From: Limonium bicolor
Lineage: Eukaryota > Streptophyta > Magnoliopsida > Caryophyllales > Plumbaginaceae
Assembly (NCBI GenBank): GCA_023374045.1
Contig: CM041776.1
Location: forward strand, 42,600,171 to 42,664,170
Length of the DNA: 64,000 nucleotides
Direction: 5' to 3'
A program made the translations under genes and the position numbers. Of this stretch, positions 45,001-56,865 are shown one piece after another. Each line of letters starts with the position of its first letter. The first letter of the stretch is position 1. Below the pieces are notes generated by a model, which was not told the origin of the DNA, ran no database searches, and worked only from the letters and a program-made list of their open reading frames with translations.

Positions 45001-45133
45001 GTACCACTATAACCATTTAGTAATAAAAACTACCTGCTTACCGCATTATCATGCATGTTTGGTGAATAAATGAGTTAAGTAAGAATAAGATGAGATTAGA
45101 ACTTAAGTAAGATATAACCTACTACCACTTTAG

Positions 45134-45870
45134 GAGATTCAACATTGCTACCCAATACCATCTACACTAACCCGGAGCACACCGACATCGAAACCATAGA
45201 CTTTCCAACCGAACAATGTCAGGTTATCCGCCCAGGTATGATTTTATTAAGGGGATACCTGACACCCGAAGCACAAATAGCCATCATCAGGAGATGCAAT
45301 CAACTAGGAATGGGACCGGGAGGTTTTTACACACCGGAGTACCCAGGGGGAGCAAGGATGAAATTAAAGATGATGAGCTTGGGCAAGGATTGGAATCCGT
45401 ATGCCAAGAATTACCAAACCATGAGGGAGCAAGATGGAGTCTCACCACCGGGAATACCCGAAGAGTTCCATCCAGTTATTACACAAGTCGTGGAAATCGC
45501 TCAGCAGTTGGAGGCTGAACCGATTCCAGACATCCAAGCAGACATTTGCATTGTAAACTTCTACGAGAAGGACGGGAAACTGGGACTACACCAGGATAAG
45601 GACGAGACAACGAAGTCTCTCGAAAGAGGGATACCTGTAGTGTCTTGGTCCATTGGAGATGATGCGGAGTTTTTATACGGCGAGCAGAAGCGTGCGGACC
45701 GTGCAGATAAGATAGTACTTAAGTCAGGTGATGTATTAATTTTGGGAGGAGAATCAAGGATGTTATACCATGGGATTAAGAGAATCAAGCTGAATACAGC
45801 ACCATCAGCAGTAGTCAATGCGACCCATATGAGACCAGGAAGATTAAACCTAACCTTTAGACAATATTAG
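45134..45870 (+). CDS. AlkB-like Fe(II)/2-oxoglutarate dioxygenase exon
   Basis: An open frame of about 245 codons ending TAG at 45868-45870. No ATG lies at the start; the first in-frame ATG is 45238. Numbering from 45145, it has VIRPGMILLRGYLTPEAQ, MSLGKDWNP, ADICIVNFY and the Fe(II) ligands H149-Q-D151 in LGLHQDKDE. The distal H209 is in RMLYHG, and R233/R239 in GRLNLTFRQY bind 2-oxoglutarate. This set defines the AlkB family, which removes methyl groups from N-methylated bases, and it looks most like plant ALKBH1-type proteins. The preceding acceptor joins in frame to gag. A host-gene capture is inferred. Confidence 0.9.
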
Positions 45871-45942
45871 CCATGTAATGTTAGAATGAGATGAGAAATG
45901 AGATGTAAGATTGAAGCACATGTTGTAAACAGGATGGTCATG

Positions 45943-45948
45943 AATAAA
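45943..45948 (+). terminator. Candidate poly(A) signal after the AlkB exon
   Basis: AATAAA about 73 bases after the AlkB stop, with TGTAA motifs upstream. It could end a Gag-AlkB transcript inside the interval. The sequence is AT-rich, so chance is possible. Confidence 0.35.
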
Positions 45949-46068
45949 ATAACAGTGTTGTTCATATAAATTGATTACGACTCTTGTTATACCATCAATA
46001 CTCATGGAGCTTGTGAACACAATTAGGTTATGGACTCGGTACGGAAGGTGCACTAAGCATACTTACAG

Positions 46069-49000
46069 AGGCACAGGCCGACGCCAGCGGTACTATCCTC
46101 ACCGGCACCTTTCCGATCAATGGGATTGAGGCATCAGTTCTCTTCGACTCAGGGGCCTCGCATACCTTTGTCTCTGCATCATTTGCGAGCAGGTTGGGGC
46201 TAGACGCTGATGAGCTACCCGACTTCACGGTTACGCTCCCGTCTAAGGAGAAGGTTCGTTGCACTCGTTACTACCGAGGAGCCATTATCAGAATTAAGGG
46301 AGAAGACTTTCCAGTCAGTTTCATTGAGTTCAGTAAGCTAGGATTTGATGTTATCTTCGGGATGAACTGGTTGGAGCGGCACAAGGGACGTATCCTCTGC
46401 GCCGAGCATAGATTGCTGCTCAGGAGTCCGTCTGGGGTAACATATCATACCGCCAGAGGCCCAGAGAGCCTTCGACTAAGATCATCACCGCCATGGCAAT
46501 GCATAGAGAATTAAGGAGAAAGGAAGAAGTATACCTCTGCTATGTACAGGACATAGAGAGAGACCCTGAGTTCGACCCCGACTTACCGGTAGTGTCGGAG
46601 TTCCCCGACTTATTTCCACGGGAACTGCCCGGCATGCCACCCACTCGGGAGGTAGAGTTCACCATTGAGCTGCTACCTGGTACCGGACCGATAGCCAAAG
46701 CACCATACCGTATGGCTCCGGCAGAAATGACTGAGTTAAAAGAACAATTGAAAGATTTGTTGGATAAGGGATTCATTAGACCAAGTGTGTCACCATGGGG
46801 AGCGCCAGTCCTCTTCGTGAAGAAGAAGGATGGTAGTCTCCGCCTCTGCATCGACTACAGAGAGCTGAATGCAGTGATGAAGAATAAGTACCCACTACCC
46901 CGCATTGACGATCTGTTCGATCAGTTGAAGGGAGCATCTGTGTTTTCCAAGATTGATCTCAGATCGGGGTATCATCAGATAGCCATTAAGGAGGGAGACA
47001 TTGAGAAGACGGCATTCCGGACACGATACGGCCACTATGAGTTTACAGTGATGCCGTTCGGTTTGTCGAACGCACCGGCGAAGTTTATGGATCTGATGAA
47101 CCGCTTGTTCCGGGAGCAGCTGGACAAGTCGGTTGTGGTTTTTATTGATGACATTCTGATATATTCAAAGTCTAAAGTTGAACATGAGGAACATCTGAGG
47201 AGGGTATTGGAAATACTGAGGGAGAACCAGCTATATGCTAAGTTCTCCAAGTGTGAGTTTTGGCTTGACCAGGTTTCCTTCCTAGGTCATGTCATCTCAG
47301 ATGCTGGGATCGCAGTGGATCCAGCAAAGATTGATGCCGTACGTACTGGCCAAGGCCGAAGACTGTTACCGACATCCGGAGCTTTCTCGGTCTGGCAGGT
47401 TACTACAGGAGGTTTGTTAGAGATTTCAGCAAGGTCGCGAAACCGATGACAGTCTGATAAGAAGGACGCACCATTCTTGTGGACATTGACTGTGAGAGAT
47501 CATTTCAATTTCGCTTGAAGGACTCACTACCACTGCACCGGTTCTGACCATTCCAGACGGTACAGAGGGCTTTGAGGTTTATTGTGATGCATCCGGCAGG
47601 GGCTGGGTTGCGTGCTCATGCAACATGCAAGGTGTTGCATATGCCTCACGCCAGTTGAAGAAACATGAGGAGAACTACCCCACACATGATTTAGAGCTGG
47701 GAGCTGTAGTCTTCGCTTTGAAGATATGGCGCCACTACTTATATGGGGTTAGTGTCACGATCTACACCGATCACAAGAGTTTGAAATACATATTCACTCA
47801 GAAGGAGTTAAATCTTCGACATAGAAGATGGTTAGAGTTTCTGAAAGACTATGACATTGACCTCCAATACAAAGAAGGGAAGGCCAATGTTAGCATGCCC
47901 TGAGCCGTCGAGCACACTCACTCCATTCGCTAGTTTTTCTTTCTCCAGCTTGGTTGATGAAGTGCGAGAGGCTCAGAGGACAGATGAGTACATGAGAGAG
48001 GTCAGACAGAAGCTGACAGATGGTACCTTTGAGAGTCAGAAATACGACTTCAGACTTCATGATGATGATCTGATCAGACTTAAGGGCCGATTATGCTACC
48101 ACGGGGCAACACGATCTGAAAGACCGTATACTTAGAGAATCACACTGTTCTTCAGTTTCCATCCATCCGGGAGCCTCTAAAATGTATAAAGACATGAAGA
48201 GATACTTCTGGTGGTCGGGGATGAAGACAGATGTTACCGAGTTCGTCTTGAGGTGTCTCACATGCCAGAAGGTGAAGTTTGAGCACCGACGACCGGGCGG
48301 AATGGTACAGTCATGCCAGTTCCAGTTCCGGAGTGGAAGTTCCATGATATCTCCATGGACTTCGTAGTTGGGCTTCCACCTGCTAGGGGAGGTCTCAACA
48401 TGATATGGGTGGTGGTGGATCGCCTTACCAAAGTAGCCCGATTCATACCGATGAAGGATACTTGGAAGGTGACCAAATTAGCTGAGTTATTTGAGAAAGA
48501 AATCATGAGACACCACGGTATACCAAAGACCATAGTGTCAGATAGAGATACCAGATTCCTTTCGAGGTACTGGAGAGCTACCAGAGAAGCGTTGGGTACA
48601 AAACTCAAGCTGAGTACCGCGTTTCATCCTCAGACAGATGGTCAACTGAGCGTACTATTCAGACACGAGGACATGCTGAGAGCATGTGCCTTAGACTTCC
48701 AGGGCAGTTGGATCGACAGATTGCATCTGATCGAGTTTTCATACAACAACAGCTATCACGCTTCGATCAAGATGGCACCTTTTCAAGCGTTGTATGGTAG
48801 ACCATGTCGTACACCGCTCTGCTGGGATGAGTCGAGTGAGACGGTCATTATAGGACCAGAGTACTTAGAACAAGTTAAGGCTGAAGTTCAGCAAATCAGG
48901 GAGAACATGAAAGCTGCTCAAGATAGGCAGAAGTCGTATGCTGATGTTCGACGACGGACCTGGAGTTCGCAGTGGGCGACCAGGTATTTCTGCGAGTTTC

Positions 49001-49393
49001 ACCGATGAAGGTGTATTCAGGTTTGGGCAGAAGGGCAAATTAAGCCCGAAATTTGTTGGTCCATATGAGATTACGGAGTGGGTGGGCCCGGTTTCTTACA
49101 GGTTGAATTTACCTGCTGAGCTGGGTAAAGTGCATGATGTTTTTCATGTTTCACAGCTAAAGAAATACATGCACCACCCCTCCCATGTGTTAGAACCTGA
49201 GAGGTTGACTTTAGAACCAAATATGAGATCCGTGGAGACTCCTCAGAGAATCTTGGACAGCAAGACTAGGGACACTCGCCACAAGTCAGTGCGACTGGTG
49301 AAGGTTCTCTGGTCTAACCAGGATGTCGAAGAGGCCACGTGGGAATTAGAGGATAAGATGAGGGCGAAGTACCCTTCTTTATTTACTGACTAG
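46069..49393 (+). pseudogene. pol: Tekay-like Pol: protease, RT, RNase H, integrase, chromodomain
   Basis: Begins at the predicted acceptor. Protease LFDSGASHTF lies near 46140 and GFDVIFGMNWL near 46345. The reverse transcriptase has LCIDYRELN near 46845 and [10 protein letters not shown] near 47140. RNase H YCDASG is near 47580. The integrase zinc region (HPGASKMYKDMKR and CLTCQKVK) lies near 48165-48275. The core has SMDFVVGLP, VSDRDTRF and the glutamate before DMLRA. A chromodomain ([17 protein letters not shown]) precedes the stop at 49393. Frameshifts near 46480, 47345, 47450-47620, 47890, 48130, 48310, 48640 and 48980 make it non-functional as written. Confidence 0.93.
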
Positions 49394-49702
49394 ATCGTCT
49401 GTATAGGGTACGGGGCGTACCCCTTTTTAAGGGGGTAGAGCTTCCTCGCTTTTGAGTTAGGAAACGATCATGTTTGTCGTTTGTTTGGTTGTTTAAGATG
49501 TGAATTTGTGTAAGTTGCTACACTTCGGTGTAAGTTTGAGTTATGTATAATACTTATGTATTGTATTTGAGATTGACCTTTGAGTCTTGAGATGTATGAA
49601 TGTGAATATAAGATGTGGTATTAAGATTAAGAGAACTGTGTACCGTGAATGGTTAAGCACATGTGTGAACCTTAGGACAAAGTTCTTTTGAGGGGGGTAG
49701 AT
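49394..49702 (+). other. 3' untranslated region and polypurine tract
   Basis: No coding sequence. Ends in AGGACAAAGTTCTTTTGAGG plus a G tract and TAGAT, the plus-strand primer just before the 3' LTR. Confidence 0.75.
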
Positions 49703-52700
49703 TGAAATACCCCAAACTTAGATATGGTGTTTAAATGATAAACTAAGATATAAGGAGGCTAAATAATGCCTTATAAACATTAAGAAACATTTCTAATCAA
49801 AGAAAATATAAGGAAACACCAAAAGAGCAGTTTTAACAAAAACGTGCTCTAAGCTTGGAGAGACTTGGGAGAGTACCCAAATATTGTTCTAAGACCTTAG
49901 TAATATCCTAATGGTCATTTTAAATCAATTACCAAAGAAAACCAAGCTTGAAAACAAGTTAAAACACAAAATGTGCTTTAAGGAGTCTTAAAGCACGTTT
50001 TTGAAAAATTGTCTTGTAAATGAGTTTTGAATGGCTAAATGTCCATCATTACTCTTTAATTAACATGTGTACTATATAGTATCACATTTGGAAGTCTATA
50101 TCAATGGGAAATCAAAATTTCACAACAATGTGCCTTGTTTTGGTGAATAGTGAATTAATTAAGCTAGTTTATAACATAAGTCTATATAAGTGAGACATTT
50201 GGTCAACAAAGACTTAAGTACCCTCATTATTAAAAGGGGGCCGGTTTCTTAGGAGGTGAGTCACCACCTTCATGAGTCATTAAGCAAATAAGAAAGCAAA
50301 TGAGAGTTATAAAGTAAAATCACTATTCACCTTTTACATAAATATCACACTTTATTAGTTCTCTCTCCTCACTTCTTCATTCTCCTTTGTTTTCCCACGG
50401 TTTGAGCTGCTCTCTCCCTTCTCCATTCACGTAGAACTCAACCTCCATGAAAGCTCCATCCTTCCTTGGTCACATCTTACTCATTTTAGCTCCAAATCCA
50501 AAACAAAATACATACTCTTCTTAGTTAGCTCAAGCTCCTTCTTTCTATCTTTTCAAAACTTCAAGAGCTTCATTTTGGTGCCAAGTCAAACCGCCATTAG
50601 AGGAGGAAATTCAAGTTTGGAGACTCCATTGGCATCTCCATTCTCTTAAGGTAAAGAAAGTGTAAGAAAATCTAGGTTTCTACCATTTTCTTCACATGTC
50701 CGAAAATATATACTCATGGAACTCCATGTTTATGCCTTGTTCTAGCTTGTTTCTACTCTTCAAAGGAGAGAGGAGGTCCTTCTTGCTTCATATCCAAGTT
50801 TGTCTTGAGAAACCAAGGTAAAGCAATCACATTAATACCTTAAAGCATATTTTTAACCTAGGGTTTGTTCCTTAGGGTTAATATGTTATCTAGTACTCAT
50901 TGGAGTCATTGGATATTGGTTAGAACATTGGCAAGGAGATACACATTGGTGAACGAGATTGAACAAAGAAAAACCTAAGGAAGAAAGCTTTTTAAGCTTG
51001 TAAAAGAACAAGGTAAATTACTTACCTTAAGATGTCTTGTTGTTTAAGGGAATGGGAGTTAGGTATATGATGAGTTTAGTGTAGAGTTTATATTGGGAAG
51101 GTGTTATAAAACCTAGAAGAAACAATGACAATACTTGTGAACTTTTGACTAAAGAGCAAATGAGAAGAAGAGATAGTTAAAACAATGTGGAAATGAATTA
51201 CAAGAAGCATTTTATTTCAATGGGAGCCTTGTTGAGTGTATTCGCAGGTTGAAGGCAAATATATGTGGAAATTCAGTGGTTAAGATTATTGTCATTTAAG
51301 GGCCTAAGTGCCAAGCATTTTGAGTTTAAGCAATATATGATGATGTGGTGAAGTTTTAGTGTAAATTGTGTGTTAAGGTGTTGTGATGAGAATTTGTGTG
51401 GTATTGGTTGTTTGATGGAGAAAAACCATGTGTTAGGAGGTACTATATACTAGAGAACCCATGGCAAAATTTAAAAGAGAGCTTAAGTGTTTAAGATATT
51501 CTAAGGGAATTTAATGACTAAGGAAGTACCAGGATGTTCTATAGGTTGTCTTGATGAAAAAGGGTGAAGTTAAGGTGTTCTAATGACTTATAACGACTTA
51601 GGTATCACCATGGTGGATTTAGGAATCAAGAGAATGTATTTGAGTATTTAGGACTTAGGCAAATGTTGGTAAACAACTAGGAAGGAAATAATGTGTTGAT
51701 GGATGGAAGTTTAAGTTGTGAAGGAACATTAAGTAAATGCATAAGAGAGTTCTAGATAGTGAAAGATGCTTGGGAGATGATGTTATAGTGGTGAGGAAAA
51801 CATTTGGCATAGTGGTTACATTAGGTATGAACCACCACCTAGAAACCTAGAGGAAAGCATTACAAGTGTTAGCATAATTACAAGGGAAAATGTATAATGA
51901 TTAAGGTGAAACTTGGTGAATGATTTAATGTGTTTGGAGGATGCTCTAAGGTGGGTTTAAGGGTCTAAATGATGTTAGAACACATTGGATGGCTTGAGGA
52001 AAGGTTTAGTGAAGATTTGGTAAAGTTTGGGCATGATTTAGTGGCGTCCGACCCAGGGGTCCGACCCAAGTTTGGGTCGGACGGCCTCTGTTTAACGCCA
52101 GGGAAAGGTTCTGGAATGGTCCGACCCAGAGGTCTTGGGTTACATGGGTCGGACGGGTGATTTTTAAAGGGCAATAAGTTTCTGGAATCGTCCGACCCAA
52201 AAGGTTGGGTCGGATGTGGTCGTCCGACCCAAAGGTTGGGTCGGATGTGGGTCGGACATGAGAGTTTTTGAAGACGGAAAGTTTCTGGAATGGTCCAACC
52301 CAGTTGGTTGGGTCGGACATGGGTCGACATGTAGGGTTTTCCAAACCCAAAGTTACTGGAATGGTCCGACCCAGAGGGTGGGTCGGACGGTGGGTCGGAC
52401 GGCCCTTAACACTTAAAAAAAAAAAATTTTAAATTCTAAGAATGGTACTAGGTAAGTATACCTTTGGTAGGGTGGTAATGATTGGGACACTAAGAACTTA
52501 AGGAACTAAGTTAAGTTAAGTGTAAGTTTTAATGTTTAAAGTTAAGATTGTAAGCTAAGTGGCAAAGACTTGAGAGGTTGTTAAATGGGAATCTTTAGAG
52601 ACTAAGTGAGTTAAGTAGGTGCAAATAACTAATGACCTAAAAATGAATGAATGTTTTAGGTTTGTGAATTGGGACCCCGAAGAAGGTTAAACAAACAACG

Positions 52701-53860
52701 ATCGACGGTGAACGGTATAATCCTTCTTGTGACCTGCTTGCTAACGAGGTGTCCCTCGGCTTGTGTGCTATTTGTTTAATTGCTATGACTAAAACAAGAT
52801 AAGCATGCAACCGGTTATTTATTCTCGTTGTGTTTGTGTTATCTTTACACTAACCCACGAGACTTGAGATTGTTACTAACCAAGTTTAGTACTTACTGAG
52901 TTAAGAATAAGAGTTAAGTTTGATGGTTGTTGGTTAATGCCCGATAAGGCTTAGCTAGCACATGGTGTTTAAGATGTCTACTAATGGAACTTGAGTGAGG
53001 AAACCCGGGACCGATCTCCGGTCATGCATGCTAAGGAAAAAGGGGGACGGTATCTGAATCAGATCCGCCATCCGCTTAAGGACTTGTCTTCGGACTTGTA
53101 GCCTAGGGCCGGTTGCCGGCTCAGCTACGCTGGACTCCCGTCCAGAGTAGGTGGCATTAAGATGGTGCGGTGGGATCACCTAAATCCCAGGTTCGAATTA
53201 AGCTACAACCAATCCCTTCCAGGAAAGGTTTTATACTGAGATTAAGATTAAGATTAAGGTAAGGTAGGAAATGAGATTAAGGAAATGAGGACTAAGGAGG
53301 GGGTTACTAACCCACTTGATAAGGGAACGCTTGAGTCGTTCATTGTTTGTGAACTATATATGTTCATCTGTGGTTATTGTTATTGCACTTCATATTATGC
53401 TTGTGTATGTAATCAATTTCCATGCTATCGACAATTAGTCGTCGTAGCCCCGTTAGCTTGGGGGCCATGAGAGGGTGTACCAGCATTCGTGCTGACCCCC
53501 TTGGGGGCTATTTTTACACTTGCAGGTAGAGGCCCATGAGGACGCACTCTAGATAGTAGCGGTAGACTTAGGTGGGACATTTATTTGAGTTCAGGTTGCG
53601 CCTGTGCACCCGACTGTTTTATTAAACTGATGTAAGTTTGGGATTATGTTTAAGTACTTGTACTCGGTTGGTTGTGGCATTATGGATGGTGATGTTTTGA
53701 GTTGGATAAGTATTTGGTTAAGTATTGTAAATGTTAAAGCCAGTATATTCTAACGATCAGACCGTGGCAAGGTCCAGATGCTTATTATCTCCGCTGCGAC
53801 ATATTCGTTTAAGTGTTCAGTTTTATGATAACCACGATTGGCTTTGGATGGGGTGTTACA
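49703..53860 (+). repeat. 3' LTR of the AlkB-carrying element
   Basis: 4,158 bp, paired with 39281-43378. It has the same array, AAGGTAA triplet (near 50648, 50816 and 51010) and hairpin block (53480-53526). Confidence 0.93.
52044..52405 (+). repeat. Six-unit CCGACCC palindrome array, 3' LTR
   Basis: Same family as 41584-41917 but with an extra partial unit near 52190-52255, showing unit gain or loss since insertion. Confidence 0.88.
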
Positions 53861-53865
53861 TTATG

Positions 53866-55284
53866 GGTATGTCCCATTTGGAGCTTCAACACCACCATTA
53901 GAAGGCCCTCCTTCTCCTTGTTCTTTTGAGGTAAAAATATTCTCAAAACTCCATCTTTTTCTAGCCTTAAAAGCAAAACGAAATTTGAGCTAAACTCTTG
54001 CTTGCTCCCTTGTATTCTAGCCGATTTTTGGCATTGTTGGAGTGTGAGAAGTCTTGTTCTTGAGCTATCCCAAACAGCACTTACACCCTTGGAAGGTAAT
54101 GGATTTTCTAAACCCTAAAACCTATATTAGAACTTACATAATGGTTAGGGTTAAATTGTGTATTAGAATGGTGTATTGAAATGTGTACATCAATGGGTTG
54201 TACTGTGAGAGGAATTGTGTTTGCTAAACCGGTGGGAAGAGGAAGAGGAAGGAAAGAGAGAAGAAAGAAGCAAGAAGAGAAAGAAACTAGAAGAAGAAAA
54301 CAAGGTAATTAAGCTCATCTTTGTGTAGCTTTGTAAATGACTATGTTACAGATTTTTAGTAATGAAAATGATATTGTGTAGTAGTGTAGTGTATAAGAGA
54401 ATACAAATGTTTTGAAACCTTAAAAGACATGTAAAACTGATTGAAACCTAGTTGGGGATAAGAGGTTATGTGCAGAAATTTTTATGAGTGTTTAGTAGTT
54501 GATATTGGTATATGAGAGCTTGGATATTATTGCTGTTTTGAAACAGGTGAAATGGGTAACAAAATGTGAATACATGATGTGGTGAGAATGTAAGATTTTA
54601 GGGGAGGTTATGTCAAAATTTATCTAGAATTAGAACACTTAAGAAAACTAGAAACTAGGTGAATAATGTATGTTGTAACAGATTTTGATTAAGATAGGTA
54701 GAGGGTAAGTTGAGAGAGATGGATAATGCAATCTAGATACATTAGAGGTGCTAGAAATGTCAATTGAAGAGGGAGATGTAGAAGAGGAGTGTAAATGTTA
54801 AAATCTGTAGCATAATGCAACTAGAGGAGAAACTAGGTGAGTGTTGAAAAGAAACTTGGAAAATTATGTGAGTGAATTGGTGTAGGATTGTGTAAGGAGT
54901 TAAGGAGTGAACTAGGGTGTATTAAGAGGTTTAATTAGTGTTAAAACATGTGGGATTAAGTGTAGGAACAATGGAGAAGTAATGGGAAAAAGAGAGGACC
55001 GAAAACAAAAATTAAAATGCAAATACTGGGGCGGACCGAACTTACGACCGGACTTGCAAGTTCGGTCGAGCCCAGAATTACAAAGACGGGAAAGCTTCTG
55101 GAATCGACCGGACTTGCGACCGGACTTGCAAGTTCGGTCGGATCAGAAAAATTTCCCCGTCTGTAACCTACTGGAATCGACCGGACTTGCAAGTTCGGTC
55201 GAGCCAGAAAAATTCACCGATGAAACCTTCTGGAATGGACCGAACTTGCGACCGGACATGCAAGTTCGGTCGGCCAGAAAAATT
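53866..55284 (+). repeat. Solo Tekay-like LTR, middle part
   Basis: Continues the LTR interrupted at 39280. Contains AAGGTAA-type motifs near 53930, 54094 and 54303. Ends with a different palindrome array (55032-55284) built on GACCGGACTTGCAAGTTCGG. Units are introduced by CTTCTGGAATGG or a close variant. The array resumes after 56865 with two more units. Confidence 0.88.
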
Positions 55285-56860
55285 TGCAGACGTTGTGATC
55301 TGAGTGGTTGAAATGGTGTAAAATTAAAAGAAAAGAAATTAAAAACTCAAAATAAACGTCGGGCTGCAAACAAATCCCGGTCGCAGTAGTATAGTGAAAA
55401 TGTAAGCGACCGGATATCGAACCACGGGACTAATGTACATATTGTAGTACCTAAGCGTGTCACAGGAGGGGGGATTAATTGACTTGTTTATATAAATAAA
55501 AGGAAAGATAAAATGACTAAATTAACAGATAAACTAAACGGGACTCTGGTTCACATTAATATAATATCTGTTCTTTCATGCTAGGTCTACTGGTTTAATT
55601 ATAACTGTTTGGCAAGATTCCTGATATTTTCTTAAGGTTCGATGAAAACTCATAAGAACTCGTTCACCTGTAATGCAAGGTCCGATGAAAACTCAAGCAA
55701 AAGCCTGCGAACGGCAGAGGAGTGTTGAGGGATTACATTTGCAACTGAGTACTAACTTAAACGATGAAAATAAGTTTCCCCCAGTTTTACGGCTTAATCA
55801 ACCCATCTGTTTCCAACCGATGAAATCAAAAACAGACTTAGTAAAGCATTTTAATAAATTCATGAGGTTTATTAAAAAGATGGCGAGAAAACCTTTAACC
55901 GTAACAAACTTTATTAAAATTAAAACCAGTAAAACATATTGCATAATTAATACAGAAACATAATAATTATTCCCAGAGTATACGTAAACTAGCCTAACAT
56001 ATTAAATAGATAGACAGAGACAAGAGTAATAGAAATCATCCGTAATCACTCCGGCTCACTCTGCTATTTTGTATACGTAGGCTAGAGGTGGATTTGGTGG
56101 ACTGTAAAATAAATAAAATGGAGAAGGCGGAAGGAGAGAAATGAGATGGTGTGTGAATTGGAACTCCAGAGGAACCACGGAAGGAGCCTCCGGAAGGACA
56201 CCGAAGAAGGTAAGCTGAGCGTTGTATTTATAGAGGAAGAAGATGAGCAGAGGAAGAAGAATCAGCAGAGGAGCAGCTCATTGATTGAGCTCGTTGATTG
56301 AAGCTTCACTGATTGCAGGGGACAAGAACAACGCGTGAGTAATTTCAGGTAGGCGTCGTCTGAATCAAGTTGCAGAGCGAGTCGGCGAAGAAGATAACCC
56401 GTTTCAGATCTGTATTTTTAGTCACGTCCGCCTCCTCAAATGAGGCGGTTGCATGGCGGTATGAATTGTGTCCGCCTAATACTCATGCGGTTGTTGTAAT
56501 TCACGTCCGCCTGTCTCCTTCCTCTCACGTCCGCCCTGGTTTTAGGCGGTTGCAGTGTTTTTGTCCGCCCCCTAATGAGGCGGTTGCCTCTATCTTCTTC
56601 ATTTCTAGTGTCGTCCGCCCCCTAATGAGGCGGTTGCATGCAAATCACGCTGCATGTCCTTCTCCACGTGACCTTCTTTAATCCTTATAAACATATATAT
56701 GTTTTAGGTATTTTTCCTACAATTTAACACATAAAATACATCAGTTAATATAACAACATATTTATAGGAAAAACCCTAGATAAGTGAGAAACATTACTAA
56801 AAATGCTACAAATAATAGGGTGATAAAACCCTAATAAGTCTATATGTTTTGCACTTATCA
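55285..56860 (-). mobile_element. Tat-type solo LTR inside the array
   Basis: On the minus strand it starts TGATAAGTGCAAAACATATA and ends CAACGTCTGCA, and it is flanked by AAATT (55280-55284 and 56861-56865). 1,576 bp, close to the 1,630 bp of the LTR at 6256. A block near 55355-55440 is the reverse complement of a diverged match to 7738-7830. Joining the flanks restores one palindrome-array unit. It carries its own GTCCGCC array. Confidence 0.9.
56420..56640. repeat. GTCCGCC...GGCGGTTGC palindromic repeats
   Basis: About six copies of GTCCGCC, four followed by a short A/T loop and GAGGCGGTTGC or similar. Two copies contain GTCCGCCCCCTAATGAGGCG exactly. Confidence 0.85.
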
Positions 56861-56865
56861 AAATT

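Larger units (their letters stand above)
45001..46068 (+). other. Gag-pol interval spanned by intron 3; contains AlkB exon
   Basis: GT at 45001 follows GAGGCCAG. AG at 46067-46068 precedes AGGCACAGG. Splicing the whole interval fuses gag to protease in phase 1 (G + AG = GAG) and keeps frame. A nearer acceptor, ACCACTTTAG ending at 45133, gives the AlkB exon instead. Confidence 0.7.
39281..53860 (+). mobile_element. Full-length Tekay-like chromovirus carrying an AlkB gene
   Basis: LTRs of about 4.1 kb (39281-43378 and 49703-53860) start TGAAATACCCC and end GGGGTGTTACA. TTATG duplications lie at 39276-39280 and 53861-53865. Internal order: primer site, gag with introns, an AlkB dioxygenase exon, then protease, reverse transcriptase, RNase H, integrase and chromodomain. 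Long LTRs and the chromodomain fit the Tekay/Del group. Pol has several single-base frameshifts; the AlkB frame does not. Confidence 0.95.

Noticed and set aside
45134..45870. AlkB as an ordinary host gene or an integrated RNA-virus AlkB
   Set aside because: It lies between gag and pol of one LTR-bounded element, lacks its own ATG, and splices in frame from gag. Its overall pattern looks like plant ALKBH1-type proteins, and no viral replicase sequence flanks it. A search could still overturn the origin.
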